A DNA stretch of 64,000 nt from an uncultured Bacilli bacterium (GCA_934162665.1 CAKPJN010000001.1:1-64000); one strand, 5' to 3'. Counted from the first letter of the stretch, positions 17,107 to 26,183 are shown. Numbers and translations are program-made. Notes: a model not told the origin generated them from the sequence alone.

Positions 17107-17219
17107 AGATGAGGGGAACTTCATATAATAAAAAAGGATATACTTAACTTTCGTATGGTTAGGTACATTCCAATATGGGTGCACACTAATACTCCAGTTG
17201 AAGCGTTAGTGTGCTTTTT
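17107..17219 (+). ncRNA. Antitoxin RNA of an Fst-like type I toxin-antitoxin locus
   Basis: A roughly 110-nt RNA from a good promoter to a strong terminator (GCACACTAA 17181-17189/TTAGTGTGC 17206-17214, T tract). It carries GATATACTTAA (17137-17147) and GTTAGGT (17158-17164). The convergent toxin transcript has the same two motifs, in the same order, near its own 5' end (minus strand, 17358-17348 and 17342-17336). Direct repeats shared between convergent RNAs, plus overlap at the 3' ends, is the layout of the Fst/par family, where RNA II blocks toxin translation. Confidence 0.6.
17181..17219 (+). terminator. Terminator of the antitoxin RNA
   Basis: A 9-bp perfect stem, GCACACTAA/TTAGTGTGC, followed by TTTTTC. 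The same DNA is transcribed in reverse in the toxin mRNA 3' region, giving pairing between the two RNAs. Confidence 0.85.
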
Positions 17220-17297
17220 CTATTTAGATAGTATTATAAATACTAAAATAAATAGGAGGATAATTATTATAAATTGAGCTAATTCTCTTTTTGTCAT
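17220..17297 (-). CDS. Fst/Ldr-like type I toxin, 25-residue membrane peptide
   Basis: Reading frame too short for usual gene calls: ATG at 17297, TAG at 17222-17220. It encodes a Lys-Arg start (MTKREL), then an unbroken hydrophobic run of about 16 residues (Ile/Leu/Val/Phe), and ends in SK. A near-perfect ribosome site AAAGGAGGTGAT lies 4 bases before the ATG. Charged start, single membrane helix and strong RBS are typical of Fst, TxpA and related type I toxins, which insert in the membrane when their antisense RNA is absent. I infer this from layout and composition. The sequence itself is not a recognised family member. Confidence 0.65.
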   Translation of the reverse strand: MTKRELAQFIIIILLFILVFIILSK

Positions 17298-17365
17298 AAA
17301 TATCACCTCCTTTGCAATTTAATGTAAAGGAGTGCACCTAACGCTAATTAAGTATATCTATAAGC

Positions 17366-17394
17366 ATTGTATCAAACATTTGTTTTTAATACAA
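17366..17394 (-). promoter_or_regulatory. Promoter of the toxin mRNA
   Basis: On the minus strand, TTGTAT (17394-17389), 17 bases, TACAAT (17371-17366). It places the start near 17359, right before the shared repeat GATATACTTAA. Confidence 0.65.
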
Positions 17395-17497
17395 TAGCTT
17401 TATATTAAGTTTTATTGATCAAATAATAATAAAATATTTTGTAAATAAAATTGCAAAAACTAATTAAATAGTATATAATTAGCGCAGGTGAGTAAAT

Positions 17498-18214
17498 ATG
17501 GAAAGACTTCAAAAAGTTATCGCAGCTAGTGGTGTTGCGTCTAGGAGAAAAGCGGAAGAATTAATTGTTAATGGATTAGTTAAAGTAAATGGAAAAGTAG
17601 TATGTGAACTTGGAACTAAAGTATCTGATAATGATAAAGTGGAAGTTAATAATGTATTAATTTCTAGAGAAGAAAAGGTGTATTATTTATTAAATAAGCC
17701 ACGTGGTGTGATTACTTCTACTAATGATGATAAAGATAGAAGAACAGTAGTTGATTTAATTCAGACTAGTAAAAGAATATATCCTGTTGGAAGACTTGAT
17801 TATGATACAACAGGTGTTCTTATTTTAACTAATGATGGTGAATTCGCTAATATCTTAATGCATCCTAATGATTTGATTGATAAAGTATATGTCGTTAAGA
17901 TTGATGGCATTATTAAGGGGGATGCAATTAATGCATTAAAAAATGGTGTTTTGATTGATGGAGAAAAAGCATATGCTTCTCGTGTTAAATTAAAAAAGAC
18001 TGATCCAACAAATAATACTTCATTAGTGCAAATTACTATTCATGAAGGACGCAATCATCAAGTAAAAAAGATGTTTGAAGCAGTAGGATTTAGAGTTTTA
18101 AAGTTAAAAAGAGAAAGAGAAGGTATATTTACTTTAGATGGACTTAATTCTGGTGAATATAGAAAATTAACACCTAAAGAAGTCGCTAAAGTATATAGTT
18201 TACAAAAAAAGTAG
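17498..18214 (+). CDS. rluB: 23S rRNA pseudouridine synthase RluB/RsuA family
   Basis: 238 residues: an N-terminal S4 RNA-binding domain (ERLQKVIAASGVASRRKAEE) and an RsuA-type catalytic domain with GRLDYDTTGVLILTNDGE, where the Asp is the nucleophile. The family also shows LLNKPRGVIT and IHEGRNHQVKKMF. It isomerises uridine to pseudouridine in ribosomal RNA. RluB (23S U2605) is most likely in Bacilli, with RsuA as the alternative. RBS GCAGGTGA. Monocistronic, followed by a clear terminator. Confidence 0.88.
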   Translation: MERLQKVIAASGVASRRKAEELIVNGLVKVNGKVVCELGTKVSDNDKVEVNNVLISREEKVYYLLNKPRGVITSTNDDKDRRTVVDLIQTSKRIYPVGRLDYDTTGVLILTNDGEFANILMHPNDLIDKVYVVKIDGIIKGDAINALKNGVLIDGEKAYASRVKLKKTDPTNNTSLVQITIHEGRNHQVKKMFEAVGFRVLKLKREREGIFTLDGLNSGEYRKLTPKEVAKVYSLQKK

Positions 18215-18235
18215 GAATTTTTCCTACTTTTTATA
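18207..18235 (+). terminator. Terminator of rluB
   Basis: AAAAGTAGGAA (18207-18217) pairs with TTCCTACTTTT (18221-18231), overlapping the stop codon. Confidence 0.8.
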
Positions 18236-18246
18236 TTACTCCATTT

Positions 18247-18783
18247 TTAATTCATTTTGGAATTAGTAAAATTATAATAATTATTAAAATCAATAATATA
18301 GTTAAGATAACTTGAATGATAATCTTTGTTTCTTATAATAGCGATGTAATTATCTTTATTATTCTTTTTAATCTTCTTAATTTTTCTATGACAAAGTTTT
18401 AAATATATCATATTAGATATACTCATATAAATAATTCTTATAAAGAAAAAAGAAAATATGATAGTTATTATATATGGAATGGGAATAAGAGTTGTTATTA
18501 ATGTTGATAATAAATAATATAAAAATAAATCAATTGGTACTAAAATAATTCCAAGTAAAAAATATTTTTTATAACAAAAATATAGGGGACCTAGGATAAA
18601 GTTTAATAAGTAGGTTTCGTTTCTATTGATTTTATCATAATCTTTTCCTAAATATATTTCTATATCCTTTATTTCACTTTGCTTTTTAGAAATTATATTT
18701 TCATTATCTATATAGCCACAGGATATACAAAAGTTATATTTACTATCTTTATTCATTTTCTTATTACAGTTTGGACATTTTAT
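18247..18783 (-). CDS. Zinc-ribbon membrane protein with apparent ATA start
   Basis: About 178 residues. The first ATG (18756) would cut off half of a zinc ribbon. The frame upstream encodes KCPNCNKK, so the full ribbon is CPNC ... CISCG. Where ATG is expected, the DNA reads ATA (18783-18781), preceded by AAGGTGA at about 5 bases. The frame is closed by TGA two codons earlier. After the ribbon, two to three hydrophobic segments form a membrane domain (about 80-140), then a basic tail. Function unknown, resembling DUF2628-like zinc-ribbon membrane proteins. Either ATA initiates or the gene has lost its start. Confidence 0.6.
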   Translation of the reverse strand: MKCPNCNKKMNKDSKYNFCISCGYIDNENIISKKQSEIKDIEIYLGKDYDKINRNETYLLNFILGPLYFCYKKYFLLGIILVPIDLFLYYLLSTLITTLIPIPYIITIIFSFFFIRIIYMSISNMIYLKLCHRKIKKIKKNNKDNYIAIIRNKDYHSSYLNYIIDFNNYYNFTNSKMN

Positions 18784-18805
18784 AAATCACCTTATTTTGT
18801 AAATT

Positions 18806-18826
18806 AAAAAGTACTAATCATAGTAC
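18806..18826 (-). terminator. Terminator of the ferredoxin gene
   Basis: Stem GTACTA (18811-18816)/TAGTAC (18821-18826). On the minus strand it is followed by five T. Confidence 0.65.
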
Positions 18827-18831
18827 CTTTA

Positions 18832-19035
18832 TTAATTTGATTCACTAGCTTCTGTTTCAATTGCTCCTGTAGGGCAAGATTCACTAGCTTCTGTTACTTT
18901 ATCTTCTAATTCTTTTGGTACTTCATTTACTTTAGCAATAGAAATACCTTCGTCATTGAATTCAAATACTTCTTCACAAATGGCTGTACAAGCACCACAG
19001 CTAATACAAGCATCTTCATTTACTTTTACTTTCAT
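18832..19035 (-). CDS. Ferredoxin, single [4Fe-4S] type
   Basis: 67-residue acidic ferredoxin. The cysteine set CISCGACTAIC plus the later SCPTGAIE gives four cluster ligands (CxxCxxC ... CP) and two further cysteines in AIC and elsewhere that may form a disulfide. Low-potential electron carrier in the cytosol. RBS GGAGATAT. The -10 TATAAT and a palindrome over its -35 suggest regulation. Redox partners are not in the window, although the dehydratase activase at 54.3 kb would need such an electron donor. Confidence 0.9.
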   Translation of the reverse strand: MKVKVNEDACISCGACTAICEEVFEFNDEGISIAKVNEVPKELEDKVTEASESCPTGAIETEASESN

Positions 19036-19059
19036 TTTTATATCTCCTTTTCTTTTATT

Positions 19060-19091
19060 ATTATACAGAATAAAATTCTTTACGTAAAGAA
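19060..19091 (-). promoter_or_regulatory. Ferredoxin promoter with 16-bp palindromic operator
   Basis: Minus-strand -35 TTTACG (19088-19083), 17-base spacer, -10 TATAAT (19065-19060). The -35 is buried in a perfect 16-bp palindrome, TTCTTTACGTAAAGAA (19076-19091). A dimeric repressor bound here would cover the -35. The site is also in front of the divergent gene at 19154. Confidence 0.5.
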
Positions 19092-19153
19092 TAAATTACA
19101 TTCTTTTGTTTTTTTATAGTATATGTTAAAATGATAATAAGAAGGTGACTAGT

Positions 19154-20032
19154 GTGAGAAGCAGAATGGAACGATATGATTCAAATAATACAGATAACAA
19201 AGGTTATAGTAGAACTGATAAGAATACATCTTTATACCAAAATGTTGGTAATAATAGTAAATATACTAACTTTACGGATGTTAGTAATATTAATGCTTAT
19301 GAGATAAATCCGTCAAATCCTAATTATCGCACTAGAGAAGGTTATCATCAAATTAAAGAATATGATAATTTTATTAAGACTCCTAAGGTAAAGAAAGAAT
19401 TAGATGAGTTTAATTATTTATATCAGGATCATGAAAACAAGGTTTATGATATAAATACAGTTTTAGAAGAAGCAAAGAAAAATAGAATAGAAAAAGATGA
19501 ATTAGAACAAAAAAGAAAATTAAAAAATACTAATTATAATATTTTAGCTGATTTAAATCCAGATGAAGTTAAAAAGTATAAAGAACAAAAAAATAAAGTT
19601 CAAAGGGCTAGTGATGATGAAATTAGAGAACTTATTGATACAATTACTTCTAAAACATTAGCTGGAGAAATATCTAAAGCTACTGGTGTTGATTTACTTA
19701 GTGATTTGATGGCTACTAATGTGATTGATAAAGTTGATGCTAATGATTTAAGTACTGATACTGATATAGATATATCTTTATCTAAGGAAATATTAGATAA
19801 AGAGTCTATTGAAAAAGTGAATCTTTCTAAGAATGATAGTAATAAAAATAGTATAATGGATAATGCTGATTCGGATTTTTATACAAGAAGTATGGACTTA
19901 TCAGATAAGGATTTTGATATGGATGATGAATTTGCTGAAAAAAAAGTACCTGTTATTGTAAAAATTATTTTAGCGGTTATCTTGTTTGCTGTTATTGGTG
20001 TTTCAGTGTATTTTGTATTAAAAAAGTTTTAA
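19154..20032 (+). CDS. Hypothetical C-terminally anchored membrane protein
   Basis: 292 residues. A GTG at 19145 lies inside the ribosome site GAAGGTGA, so the GTG at 19154 is the start. The long N-terminal part is highly charged, rich in Asn, Asp and Lys, and probably disordered with helices. The only membrane segment is at the very end (VIVKIILAVILFAVIGVSVYF), so the bulk is cytosolic, tail-anchored. No domain recognised. It could be a division or chromosome-linked scaffold but nothing in the sequence shows this. A terminator follows at 20038. Confidence 0.6.
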   Translation: MRSRMERYDSNNTDNKGYSRTDKNTSLYQNVGNNSKYTNFTDVSNINAYEINPSNPNYRTREGYHQIKEYDNFIKTPKVKKELDEFNYLYQDHENKVYDINTVLEEAKKNRIEKDELEQKRKLKNTNYNILADLNPDEVKKYKEQKNKVQRASDDEIRELIDTITSKTLAGEISKATGVDLLSDLMATNVIDKVDANDLSTDTDIDISLSKEILDKESIEKVNLSKNDSNKNSIMDNADSDFYTRSMDLSDKDFDMDDEFAEKKVPVIVKIILAVILFAVIGVSVYFVLKKF

Positions 20033-20037
20033 TAAAG

Positions 20038-20061
20038 GAAAGTTGGACTTTCTTTTTTTTT
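20038..20061 (+). terminator. Terminator
   Basis: GAAAGT (20038-20043), 3-nt loop, ACTTTC (20047-20052), nine T. Confidence 0.85.
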
Positions 20062-20114
20062 GTTTTTATTTTATACTTATCTTGTTATGATGTTTGTAGT
20101 AGGATGTGAATTAT

Positions 20115-20954
20115 ATGAATTTAAAATTTATAGTAAATGATTATATACTTATTTGGAATTTACTATTTCAGGCTTCTATTTCACCAGATGTTCATAAGTT
20201 AAAACAAAAATTATGGGTTAACTATAAAAATGAATATAATATGACATTTAAAGATAGAAGTATTATGTTAAGAGATCATAAAAATTTTATTCCAAATGAT
20301 GATACTATATATAATATATTTTTAGATACTAAGGAATATGGAAATATTTTAAAAAATACAGAAAAATATCGTAAAAAAATTTTAGAAATATGGGATAATA
20401 ATAAAAAAGTTTTAAATAAAGAATTAATGGATATTTTGAAATTTGATATTAAATCATATAATGTTTTTATCGTTGATTATTTATTAGATGTATTAGATAT
20501 TGTTTCTTTTGAAGATGAGGATAATAATTTAATTATATTAGGTAAAAAGATGGATTCTTCTAATCCTAATAAAATACTTATTGATTTAGTGTATGAAATA
20601 GTAAAAAAAGAAGTTATGGAATATAGAAAAGATTATAAAGAAATTGTTCAAGCTATAGTGGAGTTAGCTATTTTAAATGAACTTTCTACTCGCGTTAATA
20701 AAAGAAGTCAATATTTAACTGGAGATACTTCACTTAGTTATTTAAAAGTTCAGATTTATCCATATTGGTTAATGTATTTAGGAGTTTCTAAAGAAGATAT
20801 GAAAAAGTATATGGAAAGAGATAAGATTTCTTTTGACGTATCAAAATATACATATGAAAAACAATTAAAGAAAATTGATTTATTTCAGTTCATAGATTTT
20901 TGTATTCGTAATCAGAAATATATTGTTAAAATTAATGAGTTAGAAATTATTTAG
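20115..20954 (+). CDS. Hypothetical protein upstream of polC
   Basis: 279 residues, helical, soluble, no signal peptide. A GTG at 20106 overlaps the AGGATG ribosome site, so the ATG at 20115 is preferred. The order of long amphipathic helices and the conserved-looking SQYLTGDTSLSYLKVQIYP are the only landmarks. I do not recognise a family. The next gene, polC, starts 18 bases after its stop, so the two are almost certainly cotranscribed. That could mean a link to replication, but this is inference from position only. Confidence 0.6.
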   Translation: MNLKFIVNDYILIWNLLFQASISPDVHKLKQKLWVNYKNEYNMTFKDRSIMLRDHKNFIPNDDTIYNIFLDTKEYGNILKNTEKYRKKILEIWDNNKKVLNKELMDILKFDIKSYNVFIVDYLLDVLDIVSFEDEDNNLIILGKKMDSSNPNKILIDLVYEIVKKEVMEYRKDYKEIVQAIVELAILNELSTRVNKRSQYLTGDTSLSYLKVQIYPYWLMYLGVSKEDMKKYMERDKISFDVSKYTYEKQLKKIDLFQFIDFCIRNQKYIVKINELEII

Positions 20955-20972
20955 TATTTTATGGGGGATAGT

Positions 20973-23900
20973 ATGGATGAGAAGATAAAGGTATTGTTAG
21001 ATAAAGTAAAGATTAATTTAGATAATTATCAATATTTTATGGATGCAAAAATAGAGAAAATTGTAGTTAATTCTAAAGGTGATAAGTGGAGATTTTATAT
21101 AGATAAAGAATCTTTATTACCTAGTTTTGTTTTAAAAGAATTAGAAAATAATAAATACTTATTAGATCCTAATGCTATAGATATTAAATTTTTCTTTAAG
21201 ATTAAAAATATTGAATTAGATAAATTATTAACTTATTATCCACTTTTACTAGAAGAACTTAGAGAAGATTTAAAAGTATTAGAAATTTATGCAGATGCTT
21301 TAAAAATAGAAAATGATAAATTAATTCTTGTTGTATCTAATGAGATAGAAGAATCTAGATTAAATAGTTGTCTTGATAAAGTTAATAACTTTTATCATTC
21401 TTTTGGTTATATGGATAATATAGAAGTAGTATTAAGACATGAGAGTAATATATTAGAAGAAATAAAGAAAGATTTAGAAGTAGATATAAAAAATATTCCT
21501 AAAAAAGAGAGTACTACTAGCACTCCTATTCCAAGTACTAAAAAGTTTGTAAAAGAGAAGAAAGATGAAAACAGTATTATAGGTAGAAATATTAAAGAAG
21601 AACCTATTAAGATAAAAAGTTTGTTAGGTGAAGATAATAATGTTGTTGTTTTAGGATGTGTATTTGGTATAGATGTTTTTGAATCTAGTAAATCAGATTT
21701 TAAGATTATTACTTTAAAGATTACAGATTATTCTGATAGTATTTATTGTAAAGTATTTATTAGAGATCAAGAAGAATTTGATAGATTATGTAAGGAATTT
21801 AAGAAAGATTCTTGGTATAAAATAAGAGGTTATACTAAGAATGATCAATTTTCTAAAGAATTAGTTTTAAATGCTAGAGATATTGTTAAAGTAGATAAAA
21901 AAGAAGAAAAGATAGTTGATAATTGTCCTGTTAAAAGAGTTGAGTTACATGCACATACAATGATGAGTGGTATGGATGGAATAACTAAGCTTGATTTAGG
22001 TAAACATACATGTGAATTAGTAGAAAAGACAATTGAGATGGGGTATAAGGGAGTAGCAATTACTGATCATAGTGGTTGTCAGGCTTTTCCTATTTCATTT
22101 TCAATTATTAAATCTCATAATAAAGATATTAGAAAGAAGATAAAAGCACGAATAGAAGAACTAGAACAAGCAATTTCTAATGAGATGGATGATAACGTTG
22201 TATCTGGGTTAGAAAAAGAGTTAGAAAAAGCAAGAGAAGAAGAAGCTAATCCACCTATATTTAAGGGATTATATGGTACAGAGTTAGTACTTGTTGATGA
22301 TACTGTTAATATAGTTGTTAGACCTACTGATGATAGTCTATTAGATAGTACTTATGTTGTATTTGATACTGAAACAACTGGATTTAATGCTGGTGGTGCT
22401 GATCAAATGATTGAGATTGGTGCAGTTAAAATAAAAGATGGAGTAATTATAGATAGGTTTGATGAACTTATTGATCCAGGTAGACATATTCCGGACAAAA
22501 TTACAGAACTTACTAATATAGACGATTCTATGGTAAAGGGTAAAGATAATGAAGAAGTTGTTACTAAGAGATTTTTAGAGTGGACAGGTGACTTAGTAAT
22601 GGTTGCTCATAACGCTAAGTTTGATATTTCATTTGTTAGTATGGCAATGAAAAAATATAACTTAGGTACTTTTAAAAATACAGTAATTGATACATTAGAA
22701 TTATCTAGAGCTCTAGATCAAGGATATTCTAGACATAGTTTATCAGCTTTAGTTAAAAGATATAGTGTTCCTTGGGAAGAAGATGCACATCATAGAGCTG
22801 ATTATGATGCAGAAGGAACTGCTTATGTATTTGATAAAATGCTAAAAAAATTAGAGAATCAGAAATATGAAAAAATTAGTGATTTAGATAGACTTATTTC
22901 TAAAGATGAAATATATAAATTTGGTAGAACTTATCATTTTAATGCTATTGCTGTTAATAAGATAGGACTTAAAAATTTATTTAAGATAATTTCTTTAGCT
23001 AATACAGAATATTTATATAAAACACCTAGAATATTAAGAAGTAAATTAGAAGAATTAAGAGAAGGTGTATTAATTGGTAGTGGTTGTTATTTATCAGAAG
23101 TATTTTTAGAAGCTCGTAGTAAAGAAGGACAAGAATTAACTAACATTATTAATTTCTATGACTATGTTGAGGTGCAACCACCTGAAGTTTATGATCATTT
23201 ATTACAACTTGGAGATTTTAAAGATAGGGAAGAACTTTTAAGTCATATAAGAAAGATTGTTGATGCGACACGTGATGCAGGTAAAATTATTGTAGCTACT
23301 GGAGATGTTCATCATTTTAGTAGAGAAGATAAAATATATCGTGAGATAATTGTTAATCAAAAGGTACCAGGTGGTGGAAGACATCCGCTTGCTAAAAATG
23401 ATATTAAAAATATTCCTTCACAACATTTTAGAACTACAGAAGAAATGCTTAATGATTTTAATTTCTTAGGAGAAGATTTAGCGTATGAAATAGTAGTTAC
23501 TAATACTAATAAAGTATTGGATATGGTAGAAGAAATTGAAGTTATTCCAGATACGGGTGGAACACCTTATTCTCCTCGTGTTAAAAGTGATGATGGAAAA
23601 GAGTACTTAGATTGTCCTAGAGTAGTAACTGATTTGGTTTATACAAAGGCTAAGGATTGGTATGGAGAACAATTACCATATTCTATTGAAGAACGACTTG
23701 GTACAGAGTTATATGGAGATATTGTTTTAACATCTATTAAACATGATTTAAAAGATTTAGAAGGAGAAGAATTAGAGAAAGAATCCTTTAAGAGACTTCA
23801 TGAAGTTATTTTCGCAGGAAAAGAAAGTGTTTTATCACAGGTAAGAAAATATTTAAAAGAAACAGATGAAGAAGGATTAGATGATGCTTTGTTAGAGAAA

Positions 23901-25724
23901 AAATTAAAGTCTTCCCTTGGTGGAGTAATTGGTGCTGGATTTGATCCAATTTACTTGATTGCTCAAAGACTTGTTAAGCATTCTAATGATGAGGGGTATT
24001 TAGTTGGTTCCCGTGGTTCTGTTGGTTCTTCTTTCGTTGCTACTATGATGGGAATTACTGAAGTTAATCCGCTAGCGGCTCACTATCGTTGTAGTCAATG
24101 TAAGCTTAGTATTTTTGAAGATGATGAAGGTAATCAATTAGGAGCTAATTATTCATCTGGATTTGATTTACCTGATAAGGAATGTCCAAACTGTCATATT
24201 CCACTTTTAAAAGATGGGCAGGATATGCCGTTTGCTACTTTCTTAGGATTTAATGCTGATAAAGTCCCAGATATTGATCTTAACTTTTCGGATTTAAATC
24301 AAGCTAGTACTCATGCTTATACGAAGGTATTATTTGGTAGTGATAATGTATATCGTGCTGGTACTATTGGTACTGTTGCGGATAAAACTGCATTTGGTTT
24401 TGTAAAGGGATATTTAGAAGATAAAAACATTTTAAATGTTCGAACTGCTGAGGTAGAGAGACTTGCGATTGGATGTACTGGGGTAAAAAGAACAACAGGT
24501 CAGCATCCTGGTGGTATTGTTGTTATACCTGATTATATGTCTTGTTTTGATTTTACTCCTTTCCAATTTCCAGCAGAAGATCCAACTTCAGCTTGGAGAA
24601 CTACTCACTTTGATTATCACTCAATTGAGGAATGTGTTTTAAAACTAGATATTTTAGGACATTCTGATCCAACTCAGTTAAGATTAATTCAATTACAATC
24701 TGGTACAGATATTATGAAAGTACCACTTGATGATAAAGAAACAATGAGTATATTTACTTCAACTGATGCACTTGGAGTTACTAAAGAAGAAATTATGTGT
24801 AATACTGGAACACTTGGTATTCCAGAATTTGGAACTCCATTTACGATTCAATTAGTAGAAGATACTAAACCAACAACATTTGCCGAACTTGTTAAAATAT
24901 CAGGATTATCTCATGGTACTGATGTTTGGTTAGGCAATGCGAAAGATTTATGTACTCCTGATGAGTCTGGAGTTATTCAAGTACCATTTAAAGAGACAAT
25001 TGGCTGTCGTGATGATATTATGGTTTATTTAATGTATCATGGTGTTAAACCTATCAAGGCATTTAAGATTATGGAGTTTGTTCGTAAAGGAAAAGCTAGT
25101 AAAGATCCTGAAACATGGAAAGGTCATGTAGAGACAATGAGAGAGGCTAATATTCCAGAATGGTTTATTGAGTCATGTAGAAAAATTAAGTACATGTTTC
25201 CAAAAGCTCATGCAGCAGCTTATGTAATTAGTGCGTTTAGAATAGCTTGGTATAAGGTTCATATGCCGGTATATTTCTATGCATCATGGTATTCTTCTAA
25301 GGCTACTGATGTTGATGTTGAGGCTATGATTGGTGGATATTCAACAATTAAGAATAGAGTATTAGAAATTCAAGGTAAAGGTTATGACGCTACTAATAAA
25401 GAAAATGGCCAACTTGAAAGTTTGAAAATAGCTTTAGAAGCCACAGCACGCGGTATGAAATTTTTAAATGTAGATTTATATAAAAGTGAGGCGACTGTTT
25501 GGAAAGCAGTAAGTGATACTGAAATTTATCCACCATTTAATTCAATTGATGGTCTTGGAGATACTGCGGCTAAGAAATTAGTAGAAGAAAGAGAAAAACA
25601 ACCTTTCTTGAGTATTGAGGATGTTCAAAAACGTGGTAAGGTATCACGTACTATCATTGATAAGATGATAGAAATGAAAATACTAAAAGATTTACCAGAA
25701 TCTAATCAATTATCTTTATTTTAG
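20973..25724 (+). CDS. polC: DNA polymerase III alpha subunit, Gram-positive type PolC
   Basis: Replicative polymerase, 1583 residues with this start (ATG at 20961 overlaps GGGGGA, so 20973 is better). Order: N-terminal domains (1-230), OB fold (about 230-310), PHP domain with HAHTMMSGMDG (near 325) split by the inserted DEDDh 3'-5' exonuclease (VFDTETTGFN near 462, closing with HHRADYDAEGTA), the palm with DKVPDIDLNFSD (near 1100), a zinc-like pair CSQC/CPNC, the fingers, and a helix-hairpin-helix near the end, finishing SNQLSLF. The zinc knuckle and inserted exonuclease define PolC as opposed to DnaE. It is about 130 residues longer than the Bacillus subtilis enzyme. DUF1653 follows 10 bases later. 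Confidence 0.96.
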   Translation: MDEKIKVLLDKVKINLDNYQYFMDAKIEKIVVNSKGDKWRFYIDKESLLPSFVLKELENNKYLLDPNAIDIKFFFKIKNIELDKLLTYYPLLLEELREDLKVLEIYADALKIENDKLILVVSNEIEESRLNSCLDKVNNFYHSFGYMDNIEVVLRHESNILEEIKKDLEVDIKNIPKKESTTSTPIPSTKKFVKEKKDENSIIGRNIKEEPIKIKSLLGEDNNVVVLGCVFGIDVFESSKSDFKIITLKITDYSDSIYCKVFIRDQEEFDRLCKEFKKDSWYKIRGYTKNDQFSKELVLNARDIVKVDKKEEKIVDNCPVKRVELHAHTMMSGMDGITKLDLGKHTCELVEKTIEMGYKGVAITDHSGCQAFPISFSIIKSHNKDIRKKIKARIEELEQAISNEMDDNVVSGLEKELEKAREEEANPPIFKGLYGTELVLVDDTVNIVVRPTDDSLLDSTYVVFDTETTGFNAGGADQMIEIGAVKIKDGVIIDRFDELIDPGRHIPDKITELTNIDDSMVKGKDNEEVVTKRFLEWTGDLVMVAHNAKFDISFVSMAMKKYNLGTFKNTVIDTLELSRALDQGYSRHSLSALVKRYSVPWEEDAHHRADYDAEGTAYVFDKMLKKLENQKYEKISDLDRLISKDEIYKFGRTYHFNAIAVNKIGLKNLFKIISLANTEYLYKTPRILRSKLEELREGVLIGSGCYLSEVFLEARSKEGQELTNIINFYDYVEVQPPEVYDHLLQLGDFKDREELLSHIRKIVDATRDAGKIIVATGDVHHFSREDKIYREIIVNQKVPGGGRHPLAKNDIKNIPSQHFRTTEEMLNDFNFLGEDLAYEIVVTNTNKVLDMVEEIEVIPDTGGTPYSPRVKSDDGKEYLDCPRVVTDLVYTKAKDWYGEQLPYSIEERLGTELYGDIVLTSIKHDLKDLEGEELEKESFKRLHEVIFAGKESVLSQVRKYLKETDEEGLDDALLEKKLKSSLGGVIGAGFDPIYLIAQRLVKHSNDEGYLVGSRGSVGSSFVATMMGITEVNPLAAHYRCSQCKLSIFEDDEGNQLGANYSSGFDLPDKECPNCHIPLLKDGQDMPFATFLGFNADKVPDIDLNFSDLNQASTHAYTKVLFGSDNVYRAGTIGTVADKTAFGFVKGYLEDKNILNVRTAEVERLAIGCTGVKRTTGQHPGGIVVIPDYMSCFDFTPFQFPAEDPTSAWRTTHFDYHSIEECVLKLDILGHSDPTQLRLIQLQSGTDIMKVPLDDKETMSIFTSTDALGVTKEEIMCNTGTLGIPEFGTPFTIQLVEDTKPTTFAELVKISGLSHGTDVWLGNAKDLCTPDESGVIQVPFKETIGCRDDIMVYLMYHGVKPIKAFKIMEFVRKGKASKDPETWKGHVETMREANIPEWFIESCRKIKYMFPKAHAAAYVISAFRIAWYKVHMPVYFYASWYSSKATDVDVEAMIGGYSTIKNRVLEIQGKGYDATNKENGQLESLKIALEATARGMKFLNVDLYKSEATVWKAVSDTEIYPPFNSIDGLGDTAAKKLVEEREKQPFLSIEDVQKRGKVSRTIIDKMIEMKILKDLPESNQLSLF

Positions 25725-25734
25725 GAGGTAAGTT

Positions 25735-25995
25735 ATGAAATATATTGGTAAGGATAGAGAAGTAGAATTTACGACAGTTTTAGAAGATAGTGATAACGCA
25801 ACTGTTTTTAAACATTTTAAGGGTAGTTATCATAAAATAATTACAGTCGCTAAAGATTCAGAAACATTAGAAGATATGGTTGTTTATACTCATGATGATA
25901 ATATATGGGTAAGAAATATTGATATGTTCTTTTCTAAAGTAGATACAAAAAAGTATCCAGAGGTATCACAAACATATAGATTTGAAAAAATGTAA
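25735..25995 (+). CDS. DUF1653-domain protein
   Basis: 86 residues matching the DUF1653 pattern: KHFKGSYHKIITVAKDSET, LEDMVVYTHDDNIWVRNIDM and a C-terminal RFEKM. The fold is a small beta barrel, and the function is not known. RBS AGGAGG lies 8 bases behind the polC stop, so it belongs to that operon, which ends at the terminator 26016-26052. Confidence 0.82.
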   Translation: MKYIGKDREVEFTTVLEDSDNATVFKHFKGSYHKIITVAKDSETLEDMVVYTHDDNIWVRNIDMFFSKVDTKKYPEVSQTYRFEKM

Positions 25996-26015
25996 AAATA
26001 AGTATTTTAGATTAT

Positions 26016-26052
26016 AAAACTAGGCAAATAATATATTATTGCTTAGTTTTTT
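26016..26052 (+). terminator. Terminator of the polC operon
   Basis: AAAACTAGGCAA (26016-26027) pairs over 12 positions (one G-T) with TTGCTTAGTTTT (26039-26050), followed by T. Confidence 0.85.
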
Positions 26053-26154
26053 GTCTTTATTTTATTTTTTTTCTAGTAAATATGATGATAGAAATGTTTA
26101 TAAGGAATTTTCAATGTTTTATATATAACAAAATTAATTAAATACTTAATCCAT

Positions 26155-26183
26155 TGTACTTTTTTAATTAAGATAGTATAATA
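26155..26183 (+). promoter_or_regulatory. Promoter of the decayed gene cluster
   Basis: TTGTAC (26155-26160), 17 bases, TATAAT (26178-26183). The promoter and a strong ribosome site GGGGAGG (26196-26202) are intact although the downstream genes are interrupted. Confidence 0.65.
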
